A stretch of DNA of 10,403 bases. Source: Candidatus Roizmanbacteria bacterium. GTDB lineage: Bacteria; Patescibacteriota; Microgenomatia; UBA1406; GWC2-37-13. Below the pieces are notes generated by a model. It did not search any database and was not told where the DNA came from. It was given only the letters and a program-made list of their open reading frames with translations. Shown piece by piece: positions 1-7,264 of this stretch; positions within the stretch are counted from its first letter, which is position 1, and every line of letters starts with the position of its first letter. The translations under genes were made by a program, and so were the position numbers. The DNA is taken from assembly GCA_024653985.1 (NCBI GenBank), contig JANLIS010000002.1:1-10403 (forward strand), in the 5' to 3' direction.

Positions 1-2267
1 TCTTCAAGATCTTTTTTATTGTCTTTGGGGATAATGACGGTTTTTATTCCAGCTCTGTGGGCTGCGATTATTTTTTCTTTGATACCGCCGATCTCCAAAG
101 CTCTTCCTCTTAAGGTTATTTCTCCGGTCATGGCAACTGTTCTTATAGTTGGTGTCTTGGTTAAGGCTGAGATCATTGCTGTTGCAATTGCAAGTCCTGC
201 CGATGGACCATCTTTTGGAACTGCACCTTCAGGAACATGGACATGAACATCTATCTTGTGATAAAAATCTTCTTTCAACCCAAACTGTTTCCAACGTGGT
301 CGAATATATGATAAAGCGGCCTGACAAGATTCTTTCATGACGTCTCCTAAATGTCCTGTCAAGGTCAATCCGCCTTTACCTGGCATTATAGCCACCTCAA
401 TAAACAAAATGTCACCGCCCGCTTGCGTCCAGGCAAGACCGGTCGTGATCCCAACTGTATCCTTTGCCTCGATCATTGATGATGAATATTTGAAAGGTCC
501 AAGATATTTTGGGATATCGGTTAAACCAACTATCTTGTTTTTAAATTTTTTTTCAACAATTTCTCTTGTTAGTTTTCTAAAGATAGTTGATATCTGGCGT
601 TCAAGGTCCCGAACACCGGCTTCACGAGTGTATCTTCGGATGATCGTCTTAACCGCACTGTCTGTAATGGAACCTTCTTTATTATCTAAGCTGCTTGCGT
701 CCAACTGTTTTTGTATCAAATGGGTTTTAGCAATATTAAACTTTTCATCTTCCGTATAACCAGGGAAATGAATTACTTCCAATCTATCTTGCAATGCATC
801 TGGAATGGTATCCAATATATTGGCTGTTGTGATAAAGAAAACATCAGACAGATCAAAGGAAACTTCCAAATAATGATCAGAAAAGGCCTGATTTTGTTCT
901 GGATCAAGAGCTTCAAGTAGTGCTGATGATGGATCACCTCGATAGTCTTTTCCGATCTTATCGATCTCATCCAACATAAAAACAGGGTTCTTTGTTCCTG
1001 CTTGTTTGATCCCCTGGATCATTCTTCCTGGAAGGGCTCCCACATAGGTTCGTCGATGTCCGCGTATTTCTGCTTCATCCCTAATTCCTCCAAGTGACAT
1101 CTTGGCAAACTTTCGTCCAAGGGCTCTGGCAATCGATTTTCCGAGAGATGTTTTTCCAACTCCCGGTGGTCCGACAAAACAAAGAATGGTCGGCTGTCTG
1201 CCCTTTGTCTTTTGGGTCAGTTCTTTCTTTTTCCTCATTTCAATTACAGCCAAATATTCGAGGATTCTTTCTTTAATTTTTTTCAAACCATAGTGATCTT
1301 CATTTAAAATTTTCTCTGCCTGTTTCAGTTCAATGTTGTTTGTTGACATGACAGACCACGGCAGATCAACTAACCAGTCAAGATAGGTCCTGACATATGA
1401 AGCTTCAGGATTGAACTGAGACATCTGTTTCAAGCGTTTTAATTCCTTTTCTGCCTTTTCTTCAACTTCTTTGGGCATTTTCGCTTTTTTAATTTTTTCT
1501 CTATATTCAGCTGTGTCCTTGTCTTCCCCTTTCTCTCCAAGTTCCTCTTCAATCGTTTTCATTTTTTCCCGAAGTATGGATTCTTTCATCCCCTTATCAA
1601 ATTTCTTTTGGGTTTTTGAAGTTAGACTGAACTCAATTTCCAATACCTTTATCTCTCGGTTTACAAAGTCAACCTCTTTTTTCAATTTAATTTTAAGATC
1701 TGTTTGCTCAAGCAACATCTGCCTCTCTTGTGGTTTCAGATCAAGAACAACTGCTATCTGATGAGCGAAATTTACAGGATTATCTGTGTTCAGGATATTC
1801 ATCAAAAATACGAAGTCAACCGTCTTTCCAAGATTAATGGCTTTTTTTATTTGGGTTGATATGTATCTTATCATCGCCTTAATCTCATCATCTTCTATGA
1901 TCTTTTCCTTGATCACCTCAACCCTCGCCTCAAACAATGGAGTTTGTTTGGTAAAAGAAGATACTTTAATTATCTCCATTCCTTTAAGCAGAGCATTAAC
2001 CTCACCTTTGTCTCCAGGAACGGTTTTATCAATGGTCGCTAAAACACCGACGTGATAGAGTTCATCGCTTTTTGGATCATCTTGTGCGGGATTTTTTTGC
2101 ATTAAAAGAACAACTTTTTTATCTTTTCTAAGTGCTTCATTGATAGCAGCCACGCTTTTAGCTCTCCCAAAAACCAAAACATTTTCCGTACCAGGGAACA
2201 CTATCCCATCACGGACTGGTGCTACTGGATAAATGGATTGTCCTGACGCTCCAATTAAAAATGCCAT
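1..2267 (-). CDS. lon: ATP-dependent protease Lon (LonA type), 3' end cut by window edge
   Basis: Lon is a cytoplasmic AAA+ serine protease that unfolds and degrades damaged and regulatory proteins. About 755 codons are visible. The N-terminal substrate-binding domain begins with the recognisable [10 protein letters not shown] motif near residues 17-26. A charged coiled-coil stretch containing [15 protein letters not shown] precedes the ATPase. Walker A is GPPGVGKT at residues 366-373 and Walker B is MLDEIDK with D433/E434. The protease domain has the catalytic serine in PKDGPSAG (S689) and the catalytic lysine in GGIKEK (K730), so the visible enzyme looks active. The frame is still open at base 1, and by comparison with ordinary Lon some 30-40 residues are missing to the left. 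The ATG at 2267 is the only start that keeps the N-terminal motif. No Shine-Dalgarno precedes it and the promoter lies only a few bases upstream. It is the last gene of the row but has its own promoter. Confidence 0.97.
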   Translation of the reverse strand, partial: MAFLIGASGQSIYPVAPVRDGIVFPGTENVLVFGRAKSVAAINEALRKDKKVVLLMQKNPAQDDPKSDELYHVGVLATIDKTVPGDKGEVNALLKGMEIIKVSSFTKQTPLFEARVEVIKEKIIEDDEIKAMIRYISTQIKKAINLGKTVDFVFLMNILNTDNPVNFAHQIAVVLDLKPQERQMLLEQTDLKIKLKKEVDFVNREIKVLEIEFSLTSKTQKKFDKGMKESILREKMKTIEEELGEKGEDKDTAEYREKIKKAKMPKEVEEKAEKELKRLKQMSQFNPEASYVRTYLDWLVDLPWSVMSTNNIELKQAEKILNEDHYGLKKIKERILEYLAVIEMRKKKELTQKTKGRQPTILCFVGPPGVGKTSLGKSIARALGRKFAKMSLGGIRDEAEIRGHRRTYVGALPGRMIQGIKQAGTKNPVFMLDEIDKIGKDYRGDPSSALLEALDPEQNQAFSDHYLEVSFDLSDVFFITTANILDTIPDALQDRLEVIHFPGYTEDEKFNIAKTHLIQKQLDASSLDNKEGSITDSAVKTIIRRYTREAGVRDLERQISTIFRKLTREIVEKKFKNKIVGLTDIPKYLGPFKYSSSMIEAKDTVGITTGLAWTQAGGDILFIEVAIMPGKGGLTLTGHLGDVMKESCQAALSYIRPRWKQFGLKEDFYHKIDVHVHVPEGAVPKDGPSAGLAIATAMISALTKTPTIRTVAMTGEITLRGRALEIGGIKEKIIAAHRAGIKTVIIPKDNKKDLE

Positions 2268-2272
2268 ATGTT

Positions 2273-2299
2273 TTAGCAGTATAACAAAGTAATTGCTAA
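2273..2299 (-). promoter_or_regulatory. CIRCE-like inverted repeat (candidate HrcA operator) in the lon promoter
   Basis: A 27-bp dyad reads TTAGCAATT-N9-TACTGCTAA on the minus strand. The arms agree with each other at 7 of 9 positions, including all six outer ones. The known CIRCE element bound by the heat-shock repressor HrcA is TTAGCACTC-N9-GAGTGCTAA. Here the outer hexamers, the 9-bp spacer and the total length match exactly, and 14 of 18 arm bases agree. It covers most of the -35/-10 spacer and the -10 box, so a bound protein would block RNA polymerase. lon is a typical heat-shock gene, which fits. The inner CTC/GAG bases are not conserved, and no hrcA gene is in view, so the identity of the repressor is inferred. 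Confidence 0.65.
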
Positions 2300-2306
2300 C
2301 TGTCAA
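2278..2306 (-). promoter_or_regulatory. Sigma70-type promoter of lon
   Basis: On the minus strand a perfect -35 box TTGACA (2301-2306) is followed by exactly 17 bp and a -10 box TATACT (2278-2283, five of six consensus bases). Start-point spacing rules put transcription at about 2271, only about 4 nt before the lon ATG at 2267. It is the clearest promoter in the window and uncouples lon from the upstream oxidoreductase genes. The predicted transcript has almost no leader, which agrees with the missing ribosome binding site. The start point itself is inferred. Confidence 0.88.
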
Positions 2307-2393
2307 TACCCTTTTTTAGATGACAAACCTATAGTAATATATGCTATTGTTACCTTCTAAAGGTATATTATCGTTCAACTAACTTAAACCAAA

Positions 2394-3245
2394 TTAAATA
2401 AATAATTTTGTTATTTTTTCAAAGTCAGTAAATCTTTTTTTACCTATCAATGTCTCATCTTTAAGTTGTCCTAACTGATCAGTATATGTCGGTTTTTTAT
2501 TTTGGTAAATTATACCAAGTGGGAATTTTTCTTCATTGATCTCCAGGCTTTTTTCAACGGCTGTTTTGAAGTCCTCTTTTTTATAGCTTTCGTCAAGTTT
2601 ATATACCCGTTGAAGATAATATTGGTAAGTGTTGACCTTATTGAAGGTAACACACGGTTGCAAAATATTGACAACCGAAAAGCCTTTATGTTCTATACCC
2701 GCCTTTATCATAGAGATCGTGTGGATAGCATCTCCTGCAAAACTTTGAGCAACAAAGGTTGCGCCTGAAGTTATTGTCAGAGCCAATGGATTTATTGGTG
2801 TCTCAAGTATCCCTGCCGGGGTGGATTTTGATTTAAAACCCTTTTGTGCTGTTGGAGCTGATTGTCCTGTTGTTAAGCCATAAACACCATTGTCGTGAAC
2901 TATAACAGTTATGTCATGGTTACCACGGCAAGCATGCAATAAGTGATTGCCTCCCTCACCATAACAATCGCCGTCTCCGACGATGGCGATCACGGGCATT
3001 TTATGATTGGCTATCTTTATTCCTATCGCGTTTGGTATTGCCCGGCCATGAAGAGAATGGATCGCATAGGCATTTAAAAAATCGTTCATGTTTCCGGAAC
3101 AACCTATTCCAAAAACAGCCGCTACCGACGAAGGGCTTTGGCCCAACTGTATCAATGCTTGTTTTATTGCTATCCCGATCCCCCAATCTCCACACCCTGG
3201 ACACCAGGTAGGATTGTATCCGGAAAAATCTTGAATTGTTGCCAT
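2394..3245 (-). CDS. korB: 2-oxoacid:ferredoxin oxidoreductase, beta subunit (TPP-binding)
   Basis: This is the thiamine-diphosphate and [4Fe-4S] subunit of a 2-oxoacid:ferredoxin oxidoreductase, which decarboxylates a 2-oxoacid to acyl-CoA and passes electrons to ferredoxin. It has 283 residues, normal for the short beta subunits of two-subunit (alpha-beta) enzymes. Cluster cysteines are seen in WCPGCGD (C15, C18), GIGCSG (C49) and QPCVTF (C198). The TPP/Mg motif begins at GDGD (residues 90-93) and ends with the asparagine of HDNGVYGLT (N119). The next segment, GLTTGQ, is the region that helps choose the substrate in this family, and it has a threonine where some archaeal enzymes carry a lysine. 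Pyruvate versus 2-oxoglutarate cannot be decided from sequence alone, so the symbol is provisional. It lies 106 bp after korA, separated by a palindromic spacer. No clear Shine-Dalgarno precedes the ATG. Confidence 0.93.
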   Translation of the reverse strand: MATIQDFSGYNPTWCPGCGDWGIGIAIKQALIQLGQSPSSVAAVFGIGCSGNMNDFLNAYAIHSLHGRAIPNAIGIKIANHKMPVIAIVGDGDCYGEGGNHLLHACRGNHDITVIVHDNGVYGLTTGQSAPTAQKGFKSKSTPAGILETPINPLALTITSGATFVAQSFAGDAIHTISMIKAGIEHKGFSVVNILQPCVTFNKVNTYQYYLQRVYKLDESYKKEDFKTAVEKSLEINEEKFPLGIIYQNKKPTYTDQLGQLKDETLIGKKRFTDFEKITKLFI

Positions 3246-3256
3246 ACTTAAAATTT

Positions 3257-3350
3257 CTAATTTTTAATTAATCTAATTGATCTAAATAATTTCCAATGTC
3301 TAAATCCCAATTGGGTTTATTGGATATTTTTTAGGTTAATTAGAAATTAG
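3257..3350. repeat. Palindromic AT-rich element between korA and korB
   Basis: The 106-bp spacer is almost entirely one large dyad. The outer arms 3257-3276 and 3331-3350 are complementary at 18 of 20 positions. Both mismatches are T opposite G on the plus strand, which would be wobble pairs in plus-strand RNA but A-C mismatches in the expected minus-strand mRNA. Inside is the perfect palindrome CCCAATTGGG (3306-3315), flanked by CCAAT (3293-3297) and ATTGG (3319-3323). The element is built on the word CTAATTTCTAATTAA, different from the TTAAAT-based repeats further right. It has no U-run like an intrinsic terminator. It could be a mobile palindromic repeat, an mRNA stabiliser or a weak attenuator. 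The function is unknown. Confidence 0.8.
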
Positions 3351-3351
3351 G

Positions 3352-5088
3352 TCAATTAGGTAATTTTTTAATAATTTCTTCCACTGTGATAGGTCTTCCA
3401 TCATATCTCAAAAGCTTTTCTTTAAACTCAAATCCCGTCTCCATCTTCAATAGCTTCCCAAACTGGCCCCAAGAATTATTTTCAACTAATATATATTTTT
3501 TATATTGCTTGTTAAAAAGTTCTTTTGTTTTGTCTATATCCAACGGATATATGTGATTGAAATGTACGAAAGCGGAATTTACTTTTTTGTCCAATAATAA
3601 CTTCTGGGCCTGCATGACAATTCCCTTGGTTGACCCCCATGAAACAAAAACTATTTCTGATCCTTCCAGGTCGCCATATACCGTAGGCATGGCAAAATCA
3701 TTCCTTAAATATGTGGTCCATTTTTTTTCTCTTTTATCAACTTGGTCTATCCTCGGCTGAGCTTCTTCGGTCGTATGACCATCTTCAACATGTTCATAAG
3801 AATTTGCCTGATAAAAATGCCCTGGAGTACCTGGTATCAACCTCTCTGAGATTCCGTCTTCTGATAATTTATACCTAAGATATTTACCATCCTTGATATT
3901 TGATACTTGATCTTGACCGATTAATTTTCCCCGGTTGATCTGATATTTAGATACGAAAGAGTCAACAAAGCTTTTTTCTACACTTTTATGAGATTCAGAA
4001 AGATACATGTCCGATATGACTATGACAGGCATTTGATATTTGTCGGCTAAGTTATAGGCTTTGGCTGTCAGTTCTATCATTTCTTCATTATCTCCTGGGG
4101 CCAGAACGATCTTAGGAAATTCTCCATGTCCTGAAAAGACCGAAAATAACAGATCACCCTGCTCTGTCCAAGTTGGCATTCCTGTAGCGGGACCAGGTCG
4201 TTGCGCAATAAAAACCACTATTGGAATTTCGGTGATCCCGGCAAATGATAGAGACTCAACCATAAGAGCAAAACCACCACCGGAACTACCGACTGCAGAA
4301 CGGACTCCGGCAAATGACGAGCCAATAGCAGTATTAATAACAGATATTTCATCTTCAGCGTGACGGACTACCATACCTATCTTTTCCTGCCAAGCGGCCA
4401 GATCTGTCAAAACCGTAGAAGAAGGAGTCATTGGATAAGCACTGTAAACTCGGCAATCGGCTATTACGCTCCCTAAAGCAAAAGCATCATTTCCTGTTAG
4501 AACAAGTTTTGTTTCGCCTGATTTTTTGACTAAATAATTTAAAATATTATTTGAATAATTTTTTTTAACTTCATCAAAACCTGTTTGAATAAACTGTTTA
4601 TTAAAATTAATAACTTCTTCACCTTTCTTAGCAAACTGTTCAGAAATTATTCTTATTAGCTCATTGACATCTCCACCTAAAATACCAATTGAGGCGCCGA
4701 GGGCAATTGTATTTTTCATGATTGGCTGGCCCTTTAATTCTGAAAGAATTTTTTTAAAAGGAACAATTATTTTCTTAATTTCTTCCTTTATTTCAAACTC
4801 ATCTTGATCAAATACCACTAAACTTGATGGAGTTAATCTGGATTTATGTTTTTCATAGGTCTCTTTATTAAGACAAACAAGAATATCTATTGTTGGACTT
4901 AAATGGGAAACCGGCGAATCTGAGACGTGCACCTCATAAGCATTATGACCTCCACGAATAAGTGATGGGTATTCAACATAATCAAAAATGTGGAACCCTG
5001 AGCGGGTAGCGATCTTTGAAAAAACAACTCCGGTCGTCATTATCCCGAAGCCTGCTTCTCCTCCGATCAACCATGTAAAGTCAACCAT
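3352..5088 (-). CDS. korA: 2-oxoacid:ferredoxin oxidoreductase, fused gamma-alpha subunit
   Basis: This 578-residue protein joins two domains that are separate subunits in four-subunit enzymes. The gamma domain (about 1-185) opens with GGEAGFGIMTTG (9-20) and contains the IRGGHNAYEV motif (44-53). The alpha domain (about 195-578) has the signature YPMTPSS (218-224), the form of the YPITPSS motif typical of two-subunit 2-oxoacid:ferredoxin oxidoreductases. It then has QRPGPATGMPT (296-306) and TEQGDLLF, which belong to the alpha-subunit core. With the beta subunit downstream it makes a complete alpha-beta enzyme. No delta subunit (two [4Fe-4S] clusters) is present, so electrons should go directly from the beta subunit's cluster to a free ferredoxin, for which the gene just upstream is a candidate. 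It ends in TGA. No Shine-Dalgarno is seen before the ATG, where the bases read TTTTCTTT. The substrate (pyruvate, 2-oxoglutarate or other) is unresolved. Confidence 0.94.
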   Translation of the reverse strand: MVDFTWLIGGEAGFGIMTTGVVFSKIATRSGFHIFDYVEYPSLIRGGHNAYEVHVSDSPVSHLSPTIDILVCLNKETYEKHKSRLTPSSLVVFDQDEFEIKEEIKKIIVPFKKILSELKGQPIMKNTIALGASIGILGGDVNELIRIISEQFAKKGEEVINFNKQFIQTGFDEVKKNYSNNILNYLVKKSGETKLVLTGNDAFALGSVIADCRVYSAYPMTPSSTVLTDLAAWQEKIGMVVRHAEDEISVINTAIGSSFAGVRSAVGSSGGGFALMVESLSFAGITEIPIVVFIAQRPGPATGMPTWTEQGDLLFSVFSGHGEFPKIVLAPGDNEEMIELTAKAYNLADKYQMPVIVISDMYLSESHKSVEKSFVDSFVSKYQINRGKLIGQDQVSNIKDGKYLRYKLSEDGISERLIPGTPGHFYQANSYEHVEDGHTTEEAQPRIDQVDKREKKWTTYLRNDFAMPTVYGDLEGSEIVFVSWGSTKGIVMQAQKLLLDKKVNSAFVHFNHIYPLDIDKTKELFNKQYKKYILVENNSWGQFGKLLKMETGFEFKEKLLRYDGRPITVEEIIKKLPN

Positions 5089-5094
5089 AAAGAA

Positions 5095-5205
5095 AATATT
5101 AAATCTTAAATGTTAAAGGTTAAATAAATATTAAAGTTCAAACGTTTGAAATTTAAAAATTAAGACGTTTAATATTTCTTTAAAAATTAATATTTAATCT
5201 TTAAC
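5095..5205. repeat. 111-bp palindromic repeat, copy A (ferredoxin-korA spacer)
   Basis: This copy fills the gap between the ferredoxin stop and the korA start. It matches copy B (5861-5971) at 100 of 111 positions without a single gap, and its first 34 bases are identical. Outer arms 5098-5117 and 5179-5198 pair at 17 of 20 positions. Near the centre is the perfect 14-bp palindrome TTCAAACGTTTGAA (5137-5150). The element lacks GC-rich stems and has no clear terminator U-run. No convincing korA promoter could be picked out, because many TATAAT-like words occur by composition alone. It may be a mobile palindromic element or a structured mRNA segment. Confidence 0.88.
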
Positions 5206-5208
5206 CTT

Positions 5209-5484
5209 TTACTTCGGGAATACTCTATTCCCTTGCGCATCTTCAATAATAATTGCGGCTACCGGACATGCCTTTGCCGATTCAATTATATTTTCAATAG
5301 TATCTTCGTCGATCGTATCAAGGATCACAGCCTTTGCCTCTTTATCCAAAACATAGGCTTTTGGAGAAACTGCGATACAAGTAGCAGCACCAATGCAAAG
5401 ATTCCTATCAACCCAGATCTTGTATCCGGACTTTAACGTAATTGGACCGGAAGGACTTTTTTCATCTCTTAGTTTAGGATCCAT
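5209..5484 (-). CDS. Small single-cluster ferredoxin with Cys II replaced by Ala
   Basis: This is a 91-residue electron carrier. After a 25-residue extension the cluster motif reads DRNLCIGAATCIAVSPKAY, with C30 and C36, and the last ligand is C73 in ACPVAAI. In a usual [4Fe-4S] ferredoxin the motif is C-x2-C-x2-C. The middle position (residue 33) is alanine here, leaving three cysteines. Ferredoxins of this form, such as those serving some bacterial P450s, commonly hold a [3Fe-4S] cluster, so that is the likely cofactor. It starts 9 nt after the sufU stop and is followed by repeat copy A and korA/korB, so it could accept electrons from the oxidoreductase or serve Suf-related chemistry. Partner assignment is from position only. 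There is no Shine-Dalgarno beyond a weak AAG. Confidence 0.9.
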   Translation of the reverse strand: MDPKLRDEKSPSGPITLKSGYKIWVDRNLCIGAATCIAVSPKAYVLDKEAKAVILDTIDEDTIENIIESAKACPVAAIIIEDAQGNRVFPK

Positions 5485-5493
5485 ATCTTAAAA

Positions 5494-5850
5494 TTAAACT
5501 AATAATTTATGCAGTGCCTCAAGTGGCAATACAGCACATTTAATTCTATTCATTCCTAGATCTATTCCCAACATCTTAATAATAAACTTAGAGTCAAGCT
5601 TTTTCAATTCTTGTTTTGATTTATTTTTCACATAATCTGTCAATAATGAAGATGAAGCTGTAGAAATAACACAACCCTCACCTTGAAACTTTATCTCCTT
5701 TACCTTATTTTTTTCAAAACTAATTGTCATTTTTATCTTGTCACCACATAAAGGATTACTTACTTCAACAGATCTGCCTGACAGAACAGAACCACCTTGA
5801 TTATGTGGGTGATGATAATGATCGAGGATTATATCTTGATAGATGTTCAT
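5494..5850 (-). CDS. sufU: SufU-type sulfur acceptor/scaffold protein (short form)
   Basis: This 118-residue member of the IscU/SufU family takes persulfide sulfur from SufS and passes it to the SufBCD scaffold. The three conserved cysteines are in NPLCGDK (C35, with D37), GEGCVIS (C60) and RIKCAVLPLEAL (C105). The residue before the third cysteine is lysine (K104), as in SufU, and not the histidine of true IscU. In SufU these three cysteines and the aspartate bind zinc. Classical Firmicutes SufU carries an extra stretch of roughly 18-21 residues between the second and third cysteines. Here that interval is only 45 residues, close to IscU, so the protein mixes features of both. The gene lies right after sufS but is set off by repeat copy B. 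No Shine-Dalgarno is seen, only a run of T before the ATG. Confidence 0.92.
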   Translation of the reverse strand: MNIYQDIILDHYHHPHNQGGSVLSGRSVEVSNPLCGDKIKMTISFEKNKVKEIKFQGEGCVISTASSSLLTDYVKNKSKQELKKLDSKFIIKMLGIDLGMNRIKCAVLPLEALHKLLV

Positions 5851-5860
5851 AAAAATATAA

Positions 5861-5971
5861 AATATTAAATCTTAAATGTTAAAGGTTAAATAAAGATTAA
5901 AGATTAAACGTTTAAACTTTAAAAATTAACATGTTTAATATTTTTTTAATATTTAAGATTTAATCTTTAAC
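5861..5971. repeat. 111-bp palindromic repeat, copy B (sufS-sufU spacer)
   Basis: This is the second copy of the element at 5095-5205, offset by exactly 766 bp, same orientation, no gaps, about 90% identical. Outer arms 5864-5883 and 5945-5964 are complementary at 19 of 20 positions. The inner palindrome is TTAAACGTTTAA (5904-5915). Compared with copy A, one base pair of the inner palindrome changed on both sides (C-G in A, T-A in B), so the dyad is kept. The right end stops 2 nt before the sufS stop codon. The pair of copies brackets exactly sufU and the ferredoxin gene. Confidence 0.9.
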
Positions 5972-5973
5972 AA

Positions 5974-7260
5974 TTAAGCTTTTAGTATCTTCTTTACTTT
6001 CTTCAGTCCCTCAACCAACTTTTCCACGTCTTTTTCATCATTATAAATGTAAAAACTTGCTCTGACGGTTGCCGGCAGCTTTAAGCGGGTATGAAGTGGC
6101 ATCGCACAATGATGACCTGCCCGAACACAAATGCCATTATCGGCTAGGATTTGAGAGATGTCATGTGAGTGATATTTACCAAAACTGAATGAAACGATTC
6201 CATTATGGTCGTCAACGTTTCTTGGACCATAGATCTTTATTTCTCCACCAAATGTACTCGTCAATCTGTCGATGGCTATTCTTGTTAATTTTTTTTCATG
6301 TTCACTTATCTTTTCCATTCCTACTTCGTTTAAAAATTTTATTGCCTCTTTAAAAGCGATTATTTCTCCTATGGCCGGTGTCCCTGCTTCAAATTTATGA
6401 GGAGGATCTTTATATATGGTTTTATCAATATATACTTCACTGATCATGTCTCCGCCATACATGAATGGATACATTTCCTTCAACAACTTTTCTTTTCCCC
6501 AAAGAACTCCTACCCCGGTCGGGCCAAGCATTTTATGAGAGGAAAAAACTATAAAATCAGCCCCCAGATCTTTAACATCTATCTTTAAATGAGGCGCAGC
6601 TTGGGCCGCATCAATAATAACAATAATTTTAGGGTTTATTTTTTTTACTTGAGTAACAATTTCTTTAATCGGATTTATCGTCCCCAACACATTAGAAACA
6701 TAGGTTAGGGCAAGAATTTTAGTTTTTTTAGTAATTATTTGATCTAATACTTTTAATTTTTGATTTATATTTTTGATATTTGACTTTTGATCTTTGATAT
6801 TATTTATTCCTAAATTTAAATATCCTTCTTCATCGATATCAATGATCTTAAAGACCGCTCCCACTTCACTGGTCAACACTTGCCATGGAACAAAATTAGA
6901 ATGGTGTTCCATTATGGTCGTGACGATCTCATCTCCGGATTCCAAAATTTTCCGTCCTAATGAATAGGCCAATAGATTTAACGATTCGGTCGCATTTCGT
7001 GTAAAAACTATCTCATTACTGCTGTTGGCATTAATAAATCCAGAGACGATCGTTCTTGTTTCTTCAAATTCCATTGTCGCCTTTTCAGACATTGGATAGA
7101 TACCCCTAAAGACATTTGCGGAATATTCTTCATAATATTCTCTTATTTTGTCAACGACCGATTTTGGTTTTAAAGAAGTAGCCGTAGAATCAAGATAGAC
7201 CAAATCGGGTTGGTTTTGAAAAATTGAAAACCGTTTTTTTACTTCTTGTATGTTTAACAT
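5974..7260 (-). CDS. sufS: Cysteine desulfurase SufS
   Basis: This is a PLP enzyme that removes sulfur from cysteine and holds it as a persulfide for Fe-S cluster building. It has 428 residues. The class V aminotransferase fold is shown by YLDSTATSLKP near the N-terminus, MEHHSNFVPW (117-126), DAAQAAPH (217-224), and the PLP lysine K243 in FSSHKMLGPTG. The persulfide cysteine is C385 in RAGHHCAMPLH, the short loop typical of group II (SufS) enzymes that need a SufU or SufE partner. An odd lysine/asparagine-rich stretch at about residues 153-170 has no counterpart in typical SufS (see the separate entry). The start is 4 nt after the sufD stop in the sequence TAACAATATG, without a Shine-Dalgarno, so coupling to sufD translation is likely. 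Confidence 0.97.
   Translation of the reverse strand: MLNIQEVKKRFSIFQNQPDLVYLDSTATSLKPKSVVDKIREYYEEYSANVFRGIYPMSEKATMEFEETRTIVSGFINANSSNEIVFTRNATESLNLLAYSLGRKILESGDEIVTTIMEHHSNFVPWQVLTSEVGAVFKIIDIDEEGYLNLGINNIKDQKSNIKNINQKLKVLDQIITKKTKILALTYVSNVLGTINPIKEIVTQVKKINPKIIVIIDAAQAAPHLKIDVKDLGADFIVFSSHKMLGPTGVGVLWGKEKLLKEMYPFMYGGDMISEVYIDKTIYKDPPHKFEAGTPAIGEIIAFKEAIKFLNEVGMEKISEHEKKLTRIAIDRLTSTFGGEIKIYGPRNVDDHNGIVSFSFGKYHSHDISQILADNGICVRAGHHCAMPLHTRLKLPATVRASFYIYNDEKDVEKLVEGLKKVKKILKA
6751..6804. repeat. In-frame low-complexity insertion inside sufS
   Basis: Codons 153-170 of sufS encode an N/K/I/Q-rich stretch between EEGYLNLGI and the conserved KILALTYVSNVLG strand. On the plus strand the DNA is a degenerate repetition of TTTTGATATTTGAC-like words, quite unlike its surroundings but similar in style to the AT-rich repeats in the spacers. 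Typical SufS proteins go from the DEEG turn to this strand in about 15-18 fewer residues. It therefore looks like a repeat that entered the gene and was kept as a surface loop. The absence from relatives is judged from memory of the family, without an alignment. Confidence 0.6.
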
Positions 7261-7264
7261 ATTG

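Noticed and set aside
337..759. Plus-strand open frame of 140 codons within lon, and similar plus-strand frames across the window
   Set aside because: They lie antisense to clearly conserved genes, show no family motifs, and are explained as shadows of the coding strand.
2351..2365. Small perfect hairpin TACCTT-CTA-AAGGTA after korB
   Set aside because: The 6-bp AT-rich stem has no following U-run on the coding strand, so it is not a credible intrinsic terminator; it may be chance.
3001..3204. Minus-strand 67-codon frame overlapping korB
   Set aside because: It is another frame of the conserved N-terminal part of korB, with no independent support.
5089..5208. Promoter for korA inside repeat copy A
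   Set aside because: Several TATAAT-like words occur but the sequence is so AT-rich that they are expected; no -35/-10 pair with good spacing stands out.
5089..5973. CRISPR array in the repeated AT-rich spacers
   Set aside because: There are only two long copies, separated by two genes, without regular short repeats or spacers and no cas genes.
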